Assembly (NCBI GenBank): GCA_013433145.1
Contig: CM024177.1
Span: forward strand, 82,501-146,500
Length of the DNA: 64,000 nucleotides
Direction: 5' to 3'
DNA from: Ascaris suum
Lineage: Eukaryota; Nematoda; Chromadorea; Rhabditida; Ascarididae
Positions 15,001 through 29,651 of the stretch are shown here, piece after piece. A model generated the notes under the pieces. The model worked only from the letters and a program-made list of their open reading frames with translations, had not been told where the DNA came from and did not search any database. Numbering within the stretch: the stretch's first letter is position 1; each line of letters starts with the position of its first letter. A program made the translations under genes and the position numbers.

Positions 15001-18000
15001 CTAAAATAAAAATAAAACTAAAATAAATAAAACTAAATAAAATAAAACTAAAATAAAAATAAAACTAAAATAAAATAAAACAAAATAAAATAAAACTAAA
15101 ATAAAATAAAACTAAAATAAATAAAACTAAATAAAATAAAACTAAAATAAAATAAAACTAAAATAAAAAAAACTAAAATAAAATAAAACCAAAATAAAAT
15201 AAAACTAAAATAAAAAAAACTAAAAATAAAAATAAAACTAAAATAAAATAAAACTAAAATAAAAATAAAACTAAAATAAAATAAAACTAAAATAAAAATA
15301 AAATAAATAAAATAAAATAAACTAAAATAAAATAAAACTAAAATAAAATAAAACTAAAATAAAATAAAACTAAAATAAAATAAAACTAAAATAAAATAAA
15401 ACTAAAATAAAATAAAACTAAAATAAAATAAAACTAAAATAAAATAAACTAAAAAAATAAAACTAAAATAAAATAAAACTAAAATAAAATAAAACTAAAA
15501 TAAAATAAAACTAAAATAAAATAAAACTAAAATAAAATAAAACTAAAATAAAATAAAACTAAAATAAAATAAAAAAAAAAATAAAACTAAAATAAAATAA
15601 AACTAAATAAAATAAAAATAAAATAAAACTAAAATAAAATAAAACTAAAATAAAATAAAACTAAAATAAAATAAAACTAAAATAAAATAAAACCAAAATA
15701 AAATAAAACTAAAATAAAATAAAACTAAATAAAATAAAACTAAAATAAAATAAAACTAAAATAAAATAAAACTAAAATAAAATAAAACTAAAATAAAATA
15801 AAACTAAATTAAAATAAACTAATAAAATAAAACTAAAATAAATAAAACTAAATAAAATAAAACTAAAATAAAATAAAACTAAAATAAAATAAAACTAAAA
15901 TAAAATAAAACTAAAATAAAATAAAACTAAAATAAAATAAAATAAAATAAAAATAACTAAAATAAAATAAAACTAAAATAAAATAAAACTAAAATAAAAT
16001 AAAACTAAAATAAAATAAAACTAAAATAAAATAAAACTAAAATAAAATAAAACAAAATAAAATAAAACTAAAATAAAATAAAACTAAAATAAAATAAAAC
16101 TAAAATAAAATAAAACTAAAATAAAATAAAACTAAAATAAAATAAAACTAAAATAAAATAAAACTAAAATAAAATAAAACTAAAATAAAATAAAACTAAA
16201 ATAAATAAAAACTAAAATAAAATAAAACTAAAATAAAATAAAACTAAAATAAAATAAAACTAAAATAAAATAAAACAAAATAAAATAAAACTAAAATAAA
16301 ATAAAACTAAATAAAATAAAACTAAAATAAAATAAAACTAAAATAAAATAAAACTAAAATAAAATAAAAATAAAATAAAACTAAAATAAAATAAAACTAA
16401 AATAAAATAAAACTAAATAAAATAAAACTAAAAAAATAAAACTAAAATAAAATAAAACTAAATAAAATAAAACAAAATAAAATAAAACTAAAATAAAATA
16501 AAACTAAAATAAAAAAAACTAAAATAAAATAAAACTAAAATAAAATAAAACTAAAATAAATAAAACTAAAATAAAAAAAAACTAAAATAAAATAAATAAA
16601 ATAAACTAAAATAAAATAAAACTAAAATAAAATAAAACTAAAATAAAATAAAACTAAAATAAAATAAAACTAAAATAAAATAAAACTAAAATAAAATAAA
16701 ACTAAAATAAAATAAACTAAAATAAAATAAAACTAAAATAAAATAAAACTAAAATAAAATAAAACTAAAATAAAATAAAACTAAATAAAAATAAAACTAA
16801 AATAAAACTAAAATAAAATAAAACTAAAATAAATAAAACAAAATAAAATAAAACTAAATAAAAAAAACTAAAATAAAATAAAACTAAAATAAAATAAAAC
16901 TAAAAAAAATAAAACAAAATAAACTAAAATAAAATAAAACTAAAATAAAATAAAACTAAAATAAAAAAAAAATTAAAATAAAACTAAAATAAAATAAAAC
17001 TAAAATAAAATAAAACTAAAATAAAATAAAACTAAAATAAAATAAAACTAAAAAAAATAAAACTAAAATAAAATAAAACTAAAAAAAAAAATAAAACTAA
17101 AATAAAATAAAACTAAAATAAAATAAAACTAAAATAAAATAAACTAAAAAAAAATAAAACTAAAATAAAATAAAAACTAAAATAAAATAAAACTAAAATA
17201 AAATAAAACTAAAATAAAATAAAACTAAAATAAAATAAAACTAAAATAAAATAAAACTAATAAAATAAAATAAAATAAAATAAAACTAAAATAAAATAAA
17301 ACTAAAATAAAATAAAAACTAAAATAAAAAAAACTAAAATAAAAAAAACTAAAATAAAATAAAACTAAAATAAAACTAAAATAAAATAAAATAAAAAATT
17401 AAAAAAAACTAAAATAAAATAAAACTAAAAAAAATAAAACTAAAATAAAATAAAACTAAAAAAAATAAAAACTAAAATAAAATAAAACTAAAATAAAATA
17501 AAACTAAAAAAATAATAAACTAAACAAAATAAAACTAAAATAAAATAAACTAAAATAAAATAAAACTAAAATAAAATAAAACTAAAAAAATAAAACTAAA
17601 ATAAAATAAAACTAAAATAAAAATAAAACTAAAATAAAATAAAACTAAAATAAAATAAAACTAAAATAAAATAAAACTAAAATAAAATAAAACTAAAATA
17701 AAATAAAACTAAAATAAAATAAAACTAAAATAAAATAAAACCAAAATAAAATAAAACTAAAACAAAATAAAATAAAATAAAATAAAACTAAATAAAATAA
17801 AACTAAAATAAAATAAAACTAAAATAAAATAAAACTAAAATAAAATAAAACTAAAATAAAATAAAACTAAATAAAATAAAAACTAAAATAAAATAAAACT
17901 AAAATAAAATAAAACTAAAATAAAATAAAACTAAAAAAATAAAATAAAACTAAACAAAATAAAACTAAATAAAATAAAACTAAAATAAAATAAAACTAAA

Positions 18001-21000
18001 AAAAATAAAACTAAAATAAAAAATAAAAACTAAAAAAAAATAAAACTAAAATAAAATAAAACAAAATAAAATAAAACTAAAATAAAATAAAACTAAAAAA
18101 ATAAAACTAAAATAAAATAAAACTAAAATAAAATAAAACTAAAATAAAATAAAACTAAATAAAATAAAACAAAATTAAAATAAAACTAAAAATAAAATAA
18201 AACTAAAATAAAAAATAAACTAAAATAAAATAAAACTAAAATAAAATAAAACCAAAATAAAATAAAACTAAAATAAAAATAAACTAAAATAAAATAAAAA
18301 AATTAAAATAAAATAAAAAAATAAAATAAAACAAAATAAAATAAAACTAAAAAAAAAATAAAACTAAAATAAAATAAAACTAAAATAAAATAAAACAAAA
18401 TAAAAAATAAAACTAAAATAAAATAAAACTAAATAAAATAAAACTAAAACAATAATAAAATAAAATAAAAAAAAATAAAAACTAAAATAAAATAAAACTA
18501 AAATAAAATAAAACTAAAATAAAATAAAACAAAATAAAATAAAACTAAAATAAAATAAAACTAAAAAAAATAAAACTAAATAAAATAAAACTAAATAAAT
18601 AAAACTAAAAAATAAAAAATAAAATAAAACTAAAAATAAAATAAAAACTAAAATAAAATAAAACTAAAATAAAATAAAACTAAAATAAAATAAAAACTAA
18701 AATAAAATAAAACTAAAATAAAATAAAAAAAAATAAAATAAAAATAAATAAAATAAAACTAAAATAAAAAAAACTAAAATAAAATAAAACTAAAATAAAA
18801 TAAAACTAAATAAAATAAAACTAAAATAAAATAAAACTAAAATAAATAAAACTAAAAAAAATAAAACTAAAATAAAATAAAACTAAAATAAAATAAAACT
18901 AAAATAAAATAAAACTAAAATAAAATAAAAACTAAAATAAAATAAAACTAAAATAAATAAAACTAAAATAAAATAAAACTAAAATAAAATAAAACTAAAA
19001 TAAAATAAAACTAAAATAAAATAAAAACTAAAATAAAATAAAACTAAAAATAAAATAAAAACAAAATTAAATAAAACTAAAAATAAAATAAAACTAAAAT
19101 AAAATAAAACTAAAATAAAAAAAACTAAAATAAAATAAAACTAAATAAAATAAAACTAAAATAAAATAAAACTAAATAAAATAAAATAAAAATAAAATAA
19201 AACTAAAATAAAATAAAACTAAAAAAAAATAAAACTAAAATAAAATAAAACTAAAATAAAATAAAACTAAAATAAAATAAAACTAAAAAAAAATAAAACT
19301 AAAATAAAATAAAACTAAAATAAAATAAAACTAAAATAAAATAAAACTAAAATAAAATAAAACTAAAAAAAAATAAAACTAAAATAAAATAAAACTAAAA
19401 TAAAATAAAACTAAAATAAAATAAAACTAAAATAAAATAAAACTAAAAAAATAAAACTAAAATAAAATAAAACTAAAATAAAATAAAACAAAATAAAATA
19501 AAACTAAAATAAAATAAAAATAAAATAAAATAAAATTAAAATAAAATAAACTAAAATAAAATAAAACTAAAATAAAATAAAACTAAAATAAAATAAAACT
19601 AAATAAAAATAAAACTAAAATAAAATAAAACTAAAATAAAATAAAACTAAAATAAAATAAAACAAAATAAAATAAAACTAAAATAAAATAAAACTAAAAT
19701 AAAATAAAACTAAAATAAAATAAAACTAAAATAATAAAATAAAACTAAAATAAAATAAAACTAAAATAATAAAACTAAAATAAAATAAAACTAAAATAAA
19801 ATAAAACTAAAATAAAATAAAACTAAAATAAAATAAAACCAAAATAAATAAAACTAAAATAAAATAAAATAAAATAAAATAAAACTAAAATAAAATAAAA
19901 CTAAAATAAAATAAAACTAAAATAAAATAAAATAAAATAAAATAAAACAAAATAAAATAAAACTAAAATAAAATTAAAATAAAAATAAAAATAAAATAAA
20001 ATAAAACCAAAATAAATAAAACTAAAAAAAAATAAAACTAAAATAAAATAAAACTAAAATAAATAAAACTAAAATAAATAAAACTAAAATAAAATAAAAC
20101 TAAAATAAAATAAAAACTAAAATAAAATAAAACTAAAAAAAATAAAACTAAAATAAAATAAAACTAAAAAAAATAAAACTAAAATAAAATAAAACTAAAA
20201 TAAAATAAAACTAAAATAAAATAAAAACAAAATAAAATAAAACTAAAACAAAATAAAACTAAAATAAAATAAAACTAAAATAAAATAAAACTAAAATAAA
20301 ATAAAACTAAATAAAATAAAACTAAAATAAAATAAAACTAAAATAAAATAAAAAAACTAAAATAAAATAAAAATAAATAAAAAATAAAACTAAAATAAAA
20401 TAAAACTAAAATAAAATAAAACTAAAATAAAAATAAAAACAAAAATAAAATAAAACTAAAATAAAATAAAACTAAATAAAATAAAACTAAAATAAAATAA
20501 AAAAACTAAAATAAAAATAAAATAAAACTAAAATAAAATAAAAAACAAAAATAAAATAAAACTAAAATAAAATAAAACTAAAAAAAATAAAACTAAAATA
20601 AAAATAAAACTAAAATAAAATAAAACTAAAATAAAATAAAATAAAATAAAACTAAAATAAAATAAAACTAAAATAAAATAAAAACAAAATAAAATAAAAC
20701 TAAAATAAAATAAAACAAAATAAAATAAAACTAAAATAAAATAAAACAAAATAAAATAAAACTAAAAAAAATAAAACTAAAATAAAATAAAACTAAAATA
20801 AATAAAACTAAAATAAAAAATAAAACTAAAAAATAAACTAAAATAAAATAAAACTAAAATAAAAAAACTAAATAAAAATAAAACTAAAATAAAATAAAAC
20901 TAAAATAAAATAAAACTAACTAAAAAAATAAAACAAAATAAAATAAAACTAAAATAAAATAAAACTAAAATAAAATAAAACTAAAATAAAATAAAACTAA

Positions 21001-24000
21001 AATAAAATAAAACCAAAATAAAATAAAACTAAAATAAAAAAAAACTAAAATAAAACTAAAATAAAATAAAAACTAAATAAAATAAAACTAAATAAAATAA
21101 AACTAAAATAAAATAAAACTAAAAAAAATAAAACTAAATAAAATAAAACTAAAATAAATAAAACTAAAATAAAATAAAACTAAAATAAAATAAAACTAAA
21201 ATAAAATAAAACTAAAAAAAATAAAACTAAAATAAAATAAAACTAAAATAAAAATAAAACTAAAATAAAATAAAACTAAAATAAAATAAAACTAAAATAA
21301 AATAAAACTAAAATAAAATAAAACTAAATAAATAAAACTAAAATAAAATAAAACTAAAAAAAAAATAAATAAAAAACTAAAATAAATAAAACTAAAATAA
21401 AATAAAACAAAAAAAATAAAACTAAAATAAAATAAAACTAAAATAAAATAAAACTAAAAAAAAAAAAAACTAAAAATAAAACTAAAATAAAATAAAACTA
21501 AAATAAAATAAAACTAAAATAAAATAAAACTAAAAAAAATAAAACTAAAATAAAATAAAATAAAACTAAAATAAAATAAAACTAAAATAAAATAAAATAA
21601 AATAAAATAAAACTAAAATAAAATAAAACTAAAATAAAATAAAACTAAAATAAAATAAAACTAAAATAAAATAAAACAAAATAAAATAAAACTAAAATAA
21701 AATAAAACTAAAATAAAATAAAACTAAAATAAAATAAAACTAAAAAAAATAAAACTAAATAAAATAAAACTAAAAAATAAAACTAAAATAAAATAAAAAC
21801 TAAATATAAAATAAAACTAAAAATATAAAACAAAAATAAATAAAACTAAAATAAAATAAAACTAAAATAAAATAAAACTAAAATAAATAAAACTAAATAA
21901 AAATAAAACAAAATAAAATAAAACTAAAAAAAAAATAAAATTAAAATAAAATAAAACTAAAATAAAATAAAACTAAAATAAAATAAACTAAAATAAAATA
22001 AAACTAAAATAAAATAAAACTAAAATAAAATAAAACTAAAATAAAATAAAACTAAAATAAAATAAAACTAAAATAAAATAAAACTAAAAAAAAATAAAAC
22101 TAAAATAAAATAAAACTAAAATAAAATAAAATTAAAATAAAATAAAACTAAAATAAAAATAAAAACTAAAATAAAATAAAACTAAAATAAAATAAAACTA
22201 AAATAAAATAAAACTAAAATAAAATAAAACTAAAATAAAAAATAAAATAAAATAAAACTAAAAAAAAAATAACTAAAATAAAATAAAACTAAAAATAAAA
22301 TAAAACTAAAATAAAATAAAAACTAAAATAAAATAAAAACTAAACAAAATAAAAAACTAAAAAAAATAAAACTAAATAAAAATAAAACTAAAATAAAACT
22401 AAAATAAAATAAAACTAAAATAAAATAAAACTAAAATAAAATAAAACTAAATAAAATAAAACTAAAATAAAATAAAACTAAAATAAAATAAATAAAAATA
22501 AAATAAAACTAAAAAAAATAAAACTAAAATAAAATAAACTAAAATAAAAAAAACTAAAAAAAATAAAACTAAAATAAAATAAAACTAAAATAAAATAAAA
22601 CTAAAATAAAATAAAACTAAAATAAAATAAAACTAAAATAAAATAAAACCAAAATAAAATAAACTAAATAAAATAAAACTAAAATAAAACAAAATAAAAT
22701 AAAACTAAAATAAAATAAAACTAAAATAAAATAAAAACTAAAATAAAATAAAAACTAAAATAAAATAAAACTAAAATAAAATAAAACTAAAATAAATAAA
22801 ACTAAAATAAAATAAAACTAAAATAAAATAAAACTAATAAAATAAAATAAAACAAAAAAAATAAAACCAAATAAAATAAAACTAAAACAAAATAAAACTA
22901 AAAATAAAACTAAAATAAAATAAAACTAAAATAAAATAAAACTAAAATAAAATAAAACTAAAATAAAATAAAACTAAAATAAAATAAAACTAAAATAAAA
23001 TAAAACTAAAATAAAATAAAACTAAAATAAAATAAAAAAAAATAAAATAAAACTAAAATAAAATAAAACTAAAATAAAAATAAAACAAATAAAAAAAACT
23101 AAAATAAAATAAAACTAAAAAAAAAATAAAACTAAAATAAAATAAAACTAAATAAAATAAAACTAAAATAAAATAAAACTAAAATAAAATAAAACTAAAA
23201 TAAAATAAAAAAAATAAAATAACCAAAATAAAATAAAACTAAAATAAAATAAAACTAAAATAAAATAAAAACCAAAATAAAAATAAAACTAAAATAAAAT
23301 AAAACTAAAATAAAATAAAACTAAAATAAAATAAAACTAAAATAAAATAAAACTAAAATAAAATAAACTAAATAAAATAAAACTAAAATAAAATAAAACT
23401 AAAATAAAATAAAACAAATAAAATAAAACTAAAATAAAATAAAACTAAAATAAAATAAAACTAAAATAAAATAAAACTAAAATAAATAAAACTAAAATAA
23501 AATAAAACTAAAATAAAAAAAAAAAATAAAACTAAAATAAAATAAAACTAAAATAAAATAAAACTAAAATAAAATAAAACTAAAAAAAAATAAAACTAAA
23601 ATAAAATAAAACTAAAATAAAATAAAACCAAAATAAAATAAAACTAAAATAAAAATAAAACTAAAATAAAATAAAACTAAAATAAAATTAAAATAAAATA
23701 AAACTAAAATAAAAAAAACAAATAAAATAAACTAAAATAAAATAAAACTAAAATAAAATAAAAATAAAATAAACTAAAATAAAAAAAAACTAAATAAAAA
23801 TAAAACCAAAATAAAAATAAAACTAAAATAAAATAAAACTAAAATAAAATAAAACTAAAATAAAATTAAAATAAAATAAAACTAAAATAAAATAAAACTA
23901 AAATAAAAAAACTAAAAATAAAATAAAACTAAAATAAACTAAAATAAAATAAAACTAAAAATAAAATAAAACTAAAATAAAATAAACCAAAATAAATAAA

Positions 24001-27000
24001 ACTAAAATAAAATAAAACTAAAATAAAATAAAACCAAAATAAAATAAAACTAAACAAAATAAAAAAAATAAAACGAAAATAAAATAAAAACTAAAATAAA
24101 ATAAACTAAAATAAAATAAAACTAAAATAAAATAAAACTAAAATAAAATAAAACTAAAATAAAATAAACAAAATAAAATAAAACTAAAATAAAATAAAAC
24201 TAAAATAAAATAAAACTAAAATAAAATAAAACTAAAATAAAATAAAACTAAAATAAAATAAAACTAAAATAAAATAAAACTAAAATAAAAAAAACTAAAA
24301 TAATAAAACTAAAATAAATAAAACTAAAATAAAATAAAACTAAAAAAAAAATAAAACTAAAATAAAATAAAAATAAAATAAAACTAAAATAAAATAAAAA
24401 TACCAAAATAAAATAAAACTAAAATAAAATAAAACTAAAATAAAATAAAACTAAAATAAAATAAAACTAAAATAAAATAAAACTAAAATAAAATAAAACA
24501 AAATAAAATAAAACTAAAATAAAATAAAACTAAAATAAAACTAAAATAAATAAAACTAAAATAAAATAAAACTAAAAAAAAAATAAAACCAAAATAAAAT
24601 AAAACTAAAAAAAATAAAACTAAAATAAAATAAAACTAAAATAAAATAAAACTAAAATAAAATAAAACTAAAAAAAATAAAACTAAAATAAAATAAAACT
24701 AAAATAAAATAAAACTAAAATAAAATAAAACTAAAATAAAATAAAACTAAAACAATAAAAAAAAATAAAATAAAACTAAAATAAAATAAAACTAAAATAA
24801 AATAAAACTAAAAAAAATAAAACTAAAATAAAATAAAACTAAAATAAATAAAACTAAAATAAAATAAAACTAATAAAATATAAAACTAAAATAAAATAAA
24901 ACTAAAATAAAATAAAACTAAAAAAAATAAAACCAAATAAAATAAAACTAAATAAAATAAAACTAAAATAAAACTAAAATAAAATAAAACTAAAATAAAA
25001 TAAAACTAAAATAAAATAAAACTAAAATAAAATAAAACTAAAATAAAACTAAAATAAAATAAAACTAAAATAAAATAAAACTAAAATAAAATAAAACTAA
25101 AATAAATAAAACTAAAATAAAATAAAACAAAATAAAATAAAACACTAAAAAATAAAACTAAAATAAAACTAAAATAAAATAAAACAAAATAAAATAAAAC
25201 TAAAATAAAATAAAACAAAAATAAAATAAAACAAAATAAAATAAAACAAATAAAAATAAAATTAAAATAAAATAAAACTAAAATAAAATAAAACAAAATA
25301 AAATAAAACTAAAATAAAATAAAACTAAAATAAAATAAAACTAAAATAAAAATAAAACTAAAATAAAATAAAACTAAAAAATAAAACTAAAATAAAATAA
25401 AACTAAAAAAATAAAACTAAATAAAACTAAAATAAAATAAAACAAAATAAAATAAAACTAAAATAAAATAAAACTAAAATAAAATAAAACTAAAATAAAA
25501 TAAAACTAAAATAAAATAAAACTAAAGAAATAAAACTAAAATAAAATAAAACTAAAATAAAATAAAACTAAAATAAAATAAAACTAAAATAAAATAAAAC
25601 TAAATAAAATAAAACTAAAATAAAATAAAACTAAAATAAAAATAAAACTAAAAAAAAAAAACTTAAAATAAAATAAAAACTAAAATAAAATAAAACTAAA
25701 ATAAAATAAAACTAAAATAAAATAAAACTAAAATAAAATAAAACAAAATAAAATAAAACTAAAATAAAATAAAACTAAAATAAAATATAAAAATAAAATA
25801 AAATAAAACTAAAATAAAATAAAACTAAAATAAAAAAACTAAAAAAAATAAAACTAAAATAAAATAAAACTAAAATAAATAAACTAAAATAAAATAAAAC
25901 TAAAAAAAATAAAACTAAAATAAAATAAAACTAAAATAAAATAAAACCAAAATAAAAATAAAACTAAAACAAAATAAAACTAAAATAAAACTAAAATAAA
26001 ATAAAACTAAAATAAAATAAAACTAAAATAAAATAAAAACAAAATAAAATAAAACTAAAATAAAATAAAACTAAAATAAAATAAAACTAAAATAAAATAA
26101 AACTAAAATAAAATAAACTAAAATAAAATAAAACTAAAATAAAATAAAACTAAAATAAAATAAAAACTAAAATAAAATAAAACTAAAATAAAAAAAACCA
26201 AAATAAAATAAAACTAAAACAAAAAAAACTTAAAAAAAATAAAACCTAAAGTAAAATAAAACTAAAATAAAATAAAACTAAAATAAAATAAAACTAAAAA
26301 AAATAAAACTAAAATAAAATAAAACTAAAAAAAAATAAAACTAAAATAAAAAAAACTAAAATAAAATAAAACTAAAATAAAATAAAACTAAAAAAAAATA
26401 AAACCAAAATAAAATAAAACTAAAATAAAATAAAACCAAAATAAAATAAACTAACAAAATAAAACAAAATAAAACTAAAATAAAAAACTAAAATAAAATA
26501 AAACTAAAATAAAATAAAACTAAAATAAAATAAAACTAAAATAAAATAAAACTAAATAAAATAAAACTAAAAAAAAATAAAATAAAATAAAATAAAAATA
26601 AAATAAAATAAAACTAAAATAAAATAAAACTAAATAAAATAAAACTAAAATAAAATAAAACAAAAAAAATAAAACTAAAATAAATAAAACTAAAATAAAA
26701 TAAAACTAAAATAAAATAAAACTAAAATAAAATAAAACTAAATAAAATAAAACTAAAATAAAATAAAACTAAAATAAAATAAAACTAAAATAAAATAAAA
26801 CTAAAATAAAATAAAACTAAAATAAAATAAAACTAAAATAAAATAAAACTAAAATAAAATAAACCAAAATAAATAAAACTAAAATAAAATAAAACTAAAA
26901 TAAAATAAAATAAAAAAAATAAAACTAAAATAAAATAAAACTAAAATAAAAAAATAAAACTAAAATAAAATAAAACTAAAATAAAATAAAACTAAAATAA

Positions 27001-28403
27001 AATAAAACTAAAAAAAATAAAACTAAAATAAAATAAAACTAAAATAAAATAAAACTAAAATAAAATAAAACTAAAATAAAATAAAACTAAAATAAAATAA
27101 AACTAAAATAAAACTAAAATAAAATAAAACTAAAATAAAATAAAATAAATAAAATAAAACTAAAATAAAATAAAACTAAAATAAAATAAAACTAAAATAA
27201 AATAAAACTAAAATAAAATAAAACTAAAAAAAATAAAACTAAAATAAAAAAAACTAAATAAAATAAAACTAAAATAAAATAAAACTAAAATAAAATAAAA
27301 TAAAATAAAATAAAACAAAATAAAATAAACTAAAATAAAATAAAACTAAAATAAAATAAAAACTAAAATAAAATAAAACTAAAATAAAATAAAACTAAAA
27401 TAAAAAAAAGTACAAAAAAAACCTAAATAAATAAAAAATAAAACTAAAATAAAATAAACTAAATAAAAAGTAAAATAAAATAAAACTAAAATAAATAAAA
27501 CCAAAATAAAATAAAAAAAATAAAATAAACTAAAAAAAGATAATAAAACTAAAAAATAAAATAAAACTAAAATAAAATAAAACTAAATAAAAAAAACTAA
27601 AATAAAATAAAACTAAAATAAAATAAAACTAAAATAAAATAAAACTAAAATAAAAAAAACTAAAATAAAATAAAACTAAAAAAAATAAAACAAAAATAAA
27701 ATAAAACTAAAATAAAACTAAAATAAAATAAAACTAAATAAAATAAAACTAAAATAAAATAAAACTAAAATTAAAATAAAACTCTAACAATAATAAAACT
27801 AAAATAAAATAAAACTAAAGTAAAATAAAACTAAAATAAAATAAAACTAAAAAAAATAAAACTAAAAGAAAATAAAACTAAAATAAAATAAACTAAAATA
27901 AAATAAAACTAAAATAAAACTAAATAAAATAAAACTAAAATAAAATAAAACTAAAAAAAAATAAAACTCAAATAAAATAAAACCAAATAAAATAAAACTA
28001 AAACAAATAAAAATTAAAATAGAAATAAAATAAAATAAAATAAAACTAAATAAAATAAAACTAAAAAAAATAAAAACAAATAAAATAAAACTAAAATAAA
28101 ATAAAACTAAAAGAAAATAAAACTAAAATAAAATAAACCAAAATAAAATAAAACTAAAATAAAATAAAACTAAAATAAATAAAACTAAATAAAATAAAAC
28201 TAAAATAAAATAAAACCAAAATAAAATAAAACTAAAATAAAATAAAACTAAAATAAAATAAAACTAAAATAAAATAAACTAAAATAAAATAAAACTAAAA
28301 TAAAATAAACTAAAATAAAATAAAACTAAATATAATAAAACTAAAATAAAATAAAACTAAATAAAAATAAAACCAAATAAAATAAAACTAAAATAAAATA
28401 AAA
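1..28403. repeat. Giant 16-bp A-rich satellite array, unit C(TAAAA)3
   Basis: The whole stretch is a head-to-tail array of a 16-base unit, one C followed by three TAAAA pentamers, roughly 1,700-1,800 copies. Variants differ by whole pentamers (11- or 21/26-base units), by loss of the C-T step (CT to C), by CT to CC, and very often by one base in an A run. The plus strand is about three quarters A and has only about 17 G by eye. A perfect array has a stop every 48 bases in each minus-strand frame, so it codes for nothing. Each unit carries two AATAAA hexamers on the plus strand and a TTTTAG on the minus strand. Some A-run variation may be long-read error. No gene, transposon or other unique sequence interrupts it. 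Confidence 0.97.
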
Positions 28404-28503
28404 NNNNNNNNNNNNNNNNNNNNNNNNNNNNNNNNNNNNNNNNNNNNNNNNNNNNNNNNNNNNNNNNNNNNNNNNNNNNNNNNNNNNNNNNNNNNNNNNN
28501 NNN
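28404..28503. other. Assembly gap of 100 N
   Basis: Exactly 100 N separate the satellite from unique sequence. A round 100 usually marks a scaffold join of unknown size, so neither the array length nor the distance from the array to the gene is fixed by this assembly. Confidence 0.99.
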
Positions 28504-29651
28504 AATTATTGAACAATTCGATTTTTTTTTTTCATCACAATTTCCGTCTCTGAACTTTCAATTTATATTCGTTCCTTTCTACAACTCATCTCATTCCTTC
28601 CTCACAATAAAAATTCGTTCATCTTACTCGGGCAAATGTTGTTGTCTGAAATTTTATATGAAGCGTTTGCTGCTCATTTATGAGCAGTGATATCAAAAGT
28701 AAGAGTAGATGAAGGGATTGGGATGAAGGCACGTCTGCTGCCCATATACACTTTTGCAAATTTTCATTGCAAAGCGCATTTGCTGCGAAGTTATGCTTAA
28801 TAGGTGTATTTGTTTGTCCGTCGTTTGTCTGCCCTCTTGTCTGTCTGACGGCTAATACTGACGTTACAAAATTTCACCGTTCAATTATTAATTATCATAA
28901 GGATGATCTCATATACCATTTTTCAAGGATTTTTTTTTAAAACTTAAGACGATGCGTACACATTTGAGGGTGCAGAAAATTTGCATGCATTTTGCGTCGG
29001 GCGAAGTTTTTTGTTTAATATCGGCCAGATCCACTATAAGCAAATTTTTTTGTGGAAGATTTGTACGACCGAGTAAATATAGTTAAGAAACGAATGCACT
29101 CCTCTAAATGTTTTGTTATTTTTGGATGACTTGTGAAAACCGGTTGGCTAGGTAAACGGGCTATAAAAAACGCATAATCCTGCTAGCTACTTTGGCACAT
29201 TCGTTCAACTGCTTCACTAAGGTGACTGATGAAACCGGTTGGCCAAGCGGACGGACTGTAAAGTTGTGTTTCTTGCTAGGCGCTTTGGAATACCCTTCAA
29301 CTGTTTTCATTTGTAGGTGACTTAGGAAATCGGTCGGCTAAATAAATGAACGCAAGTTGCACATTTTTGCTAGTTGCGGCTGTGGCAACATTAGTGAGCT
29401 GTTCTATTTCCCTCGCGCTTCTATCATATCATTCTTTATGGTTTGGATTTGAATCAATAACAAATTATTCCTTTTTTGTGGAAAACTCTATAAAAGTGTG
29501 GATCATTCATTGCTACAGCAATTGCCCTCCTATTTCAATCCTTTATTCCTTAATAAACATGTTTTCCTTCGTCGTCTCTTTGAAAGAATCCTCTGATTTA
29601 CTAGTTTGTTGTTGAAAATCGCCGATTTCAATTGCGTGAACTAACAACAAG
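28504..29651. other. Non-coding DNA between gap and first candidate exon
   Basis: AT-rich sequence with no exon that I can support. It holds a TGTC/GTCTG-rich stretch near 28810-28852 and three imperfect tandem copies of a ~96-base unit at 29124-29410. An open frame at 29346-29615 is hydrophobic and resembles nothing I know. No promoter or trans-splice acceptor could be assigned. Confidence 0.5.
29124..29410. repeat. Imperfect tandem repeat, about 96 bp x 3
   Basis: Copies begin near 29124, 29221 and 29316. Each starts with GGWTGAC or GGTGAC, then GAAACCGGTTGGC or a close variant, then a CTAG-containing segment and TTCAACTG. The spacing is 97 and 95 bases, and the third copy is the most diverged. 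The AACCGGTYGG core also occurs in the 60-bp repeat at 40903-41090, so the two may share an ancestor. Confidence 0.7.

Noticed and set aside
20528..25296. Minus-strand open frames of 71-73 residues made of F, Y, L, I, V (20528-20749, 25081-25296)
   Set aside because: They are direct translations of the satellite. A perfect array has a stop every 48 bases, and only unit variants let these frames run longer.
1..28403. CRISPR-like regular repeat spacing
   Set aside because: There are no unique spacers between units, the period is 16 bases, and the flanking gene is eukaryotic.
29346..29615. Hydrophobic plus-strand open frame
   Set aside because: Lies partly in a tandem repeat and looks like chance hydrophobicity from T-rich DNA.
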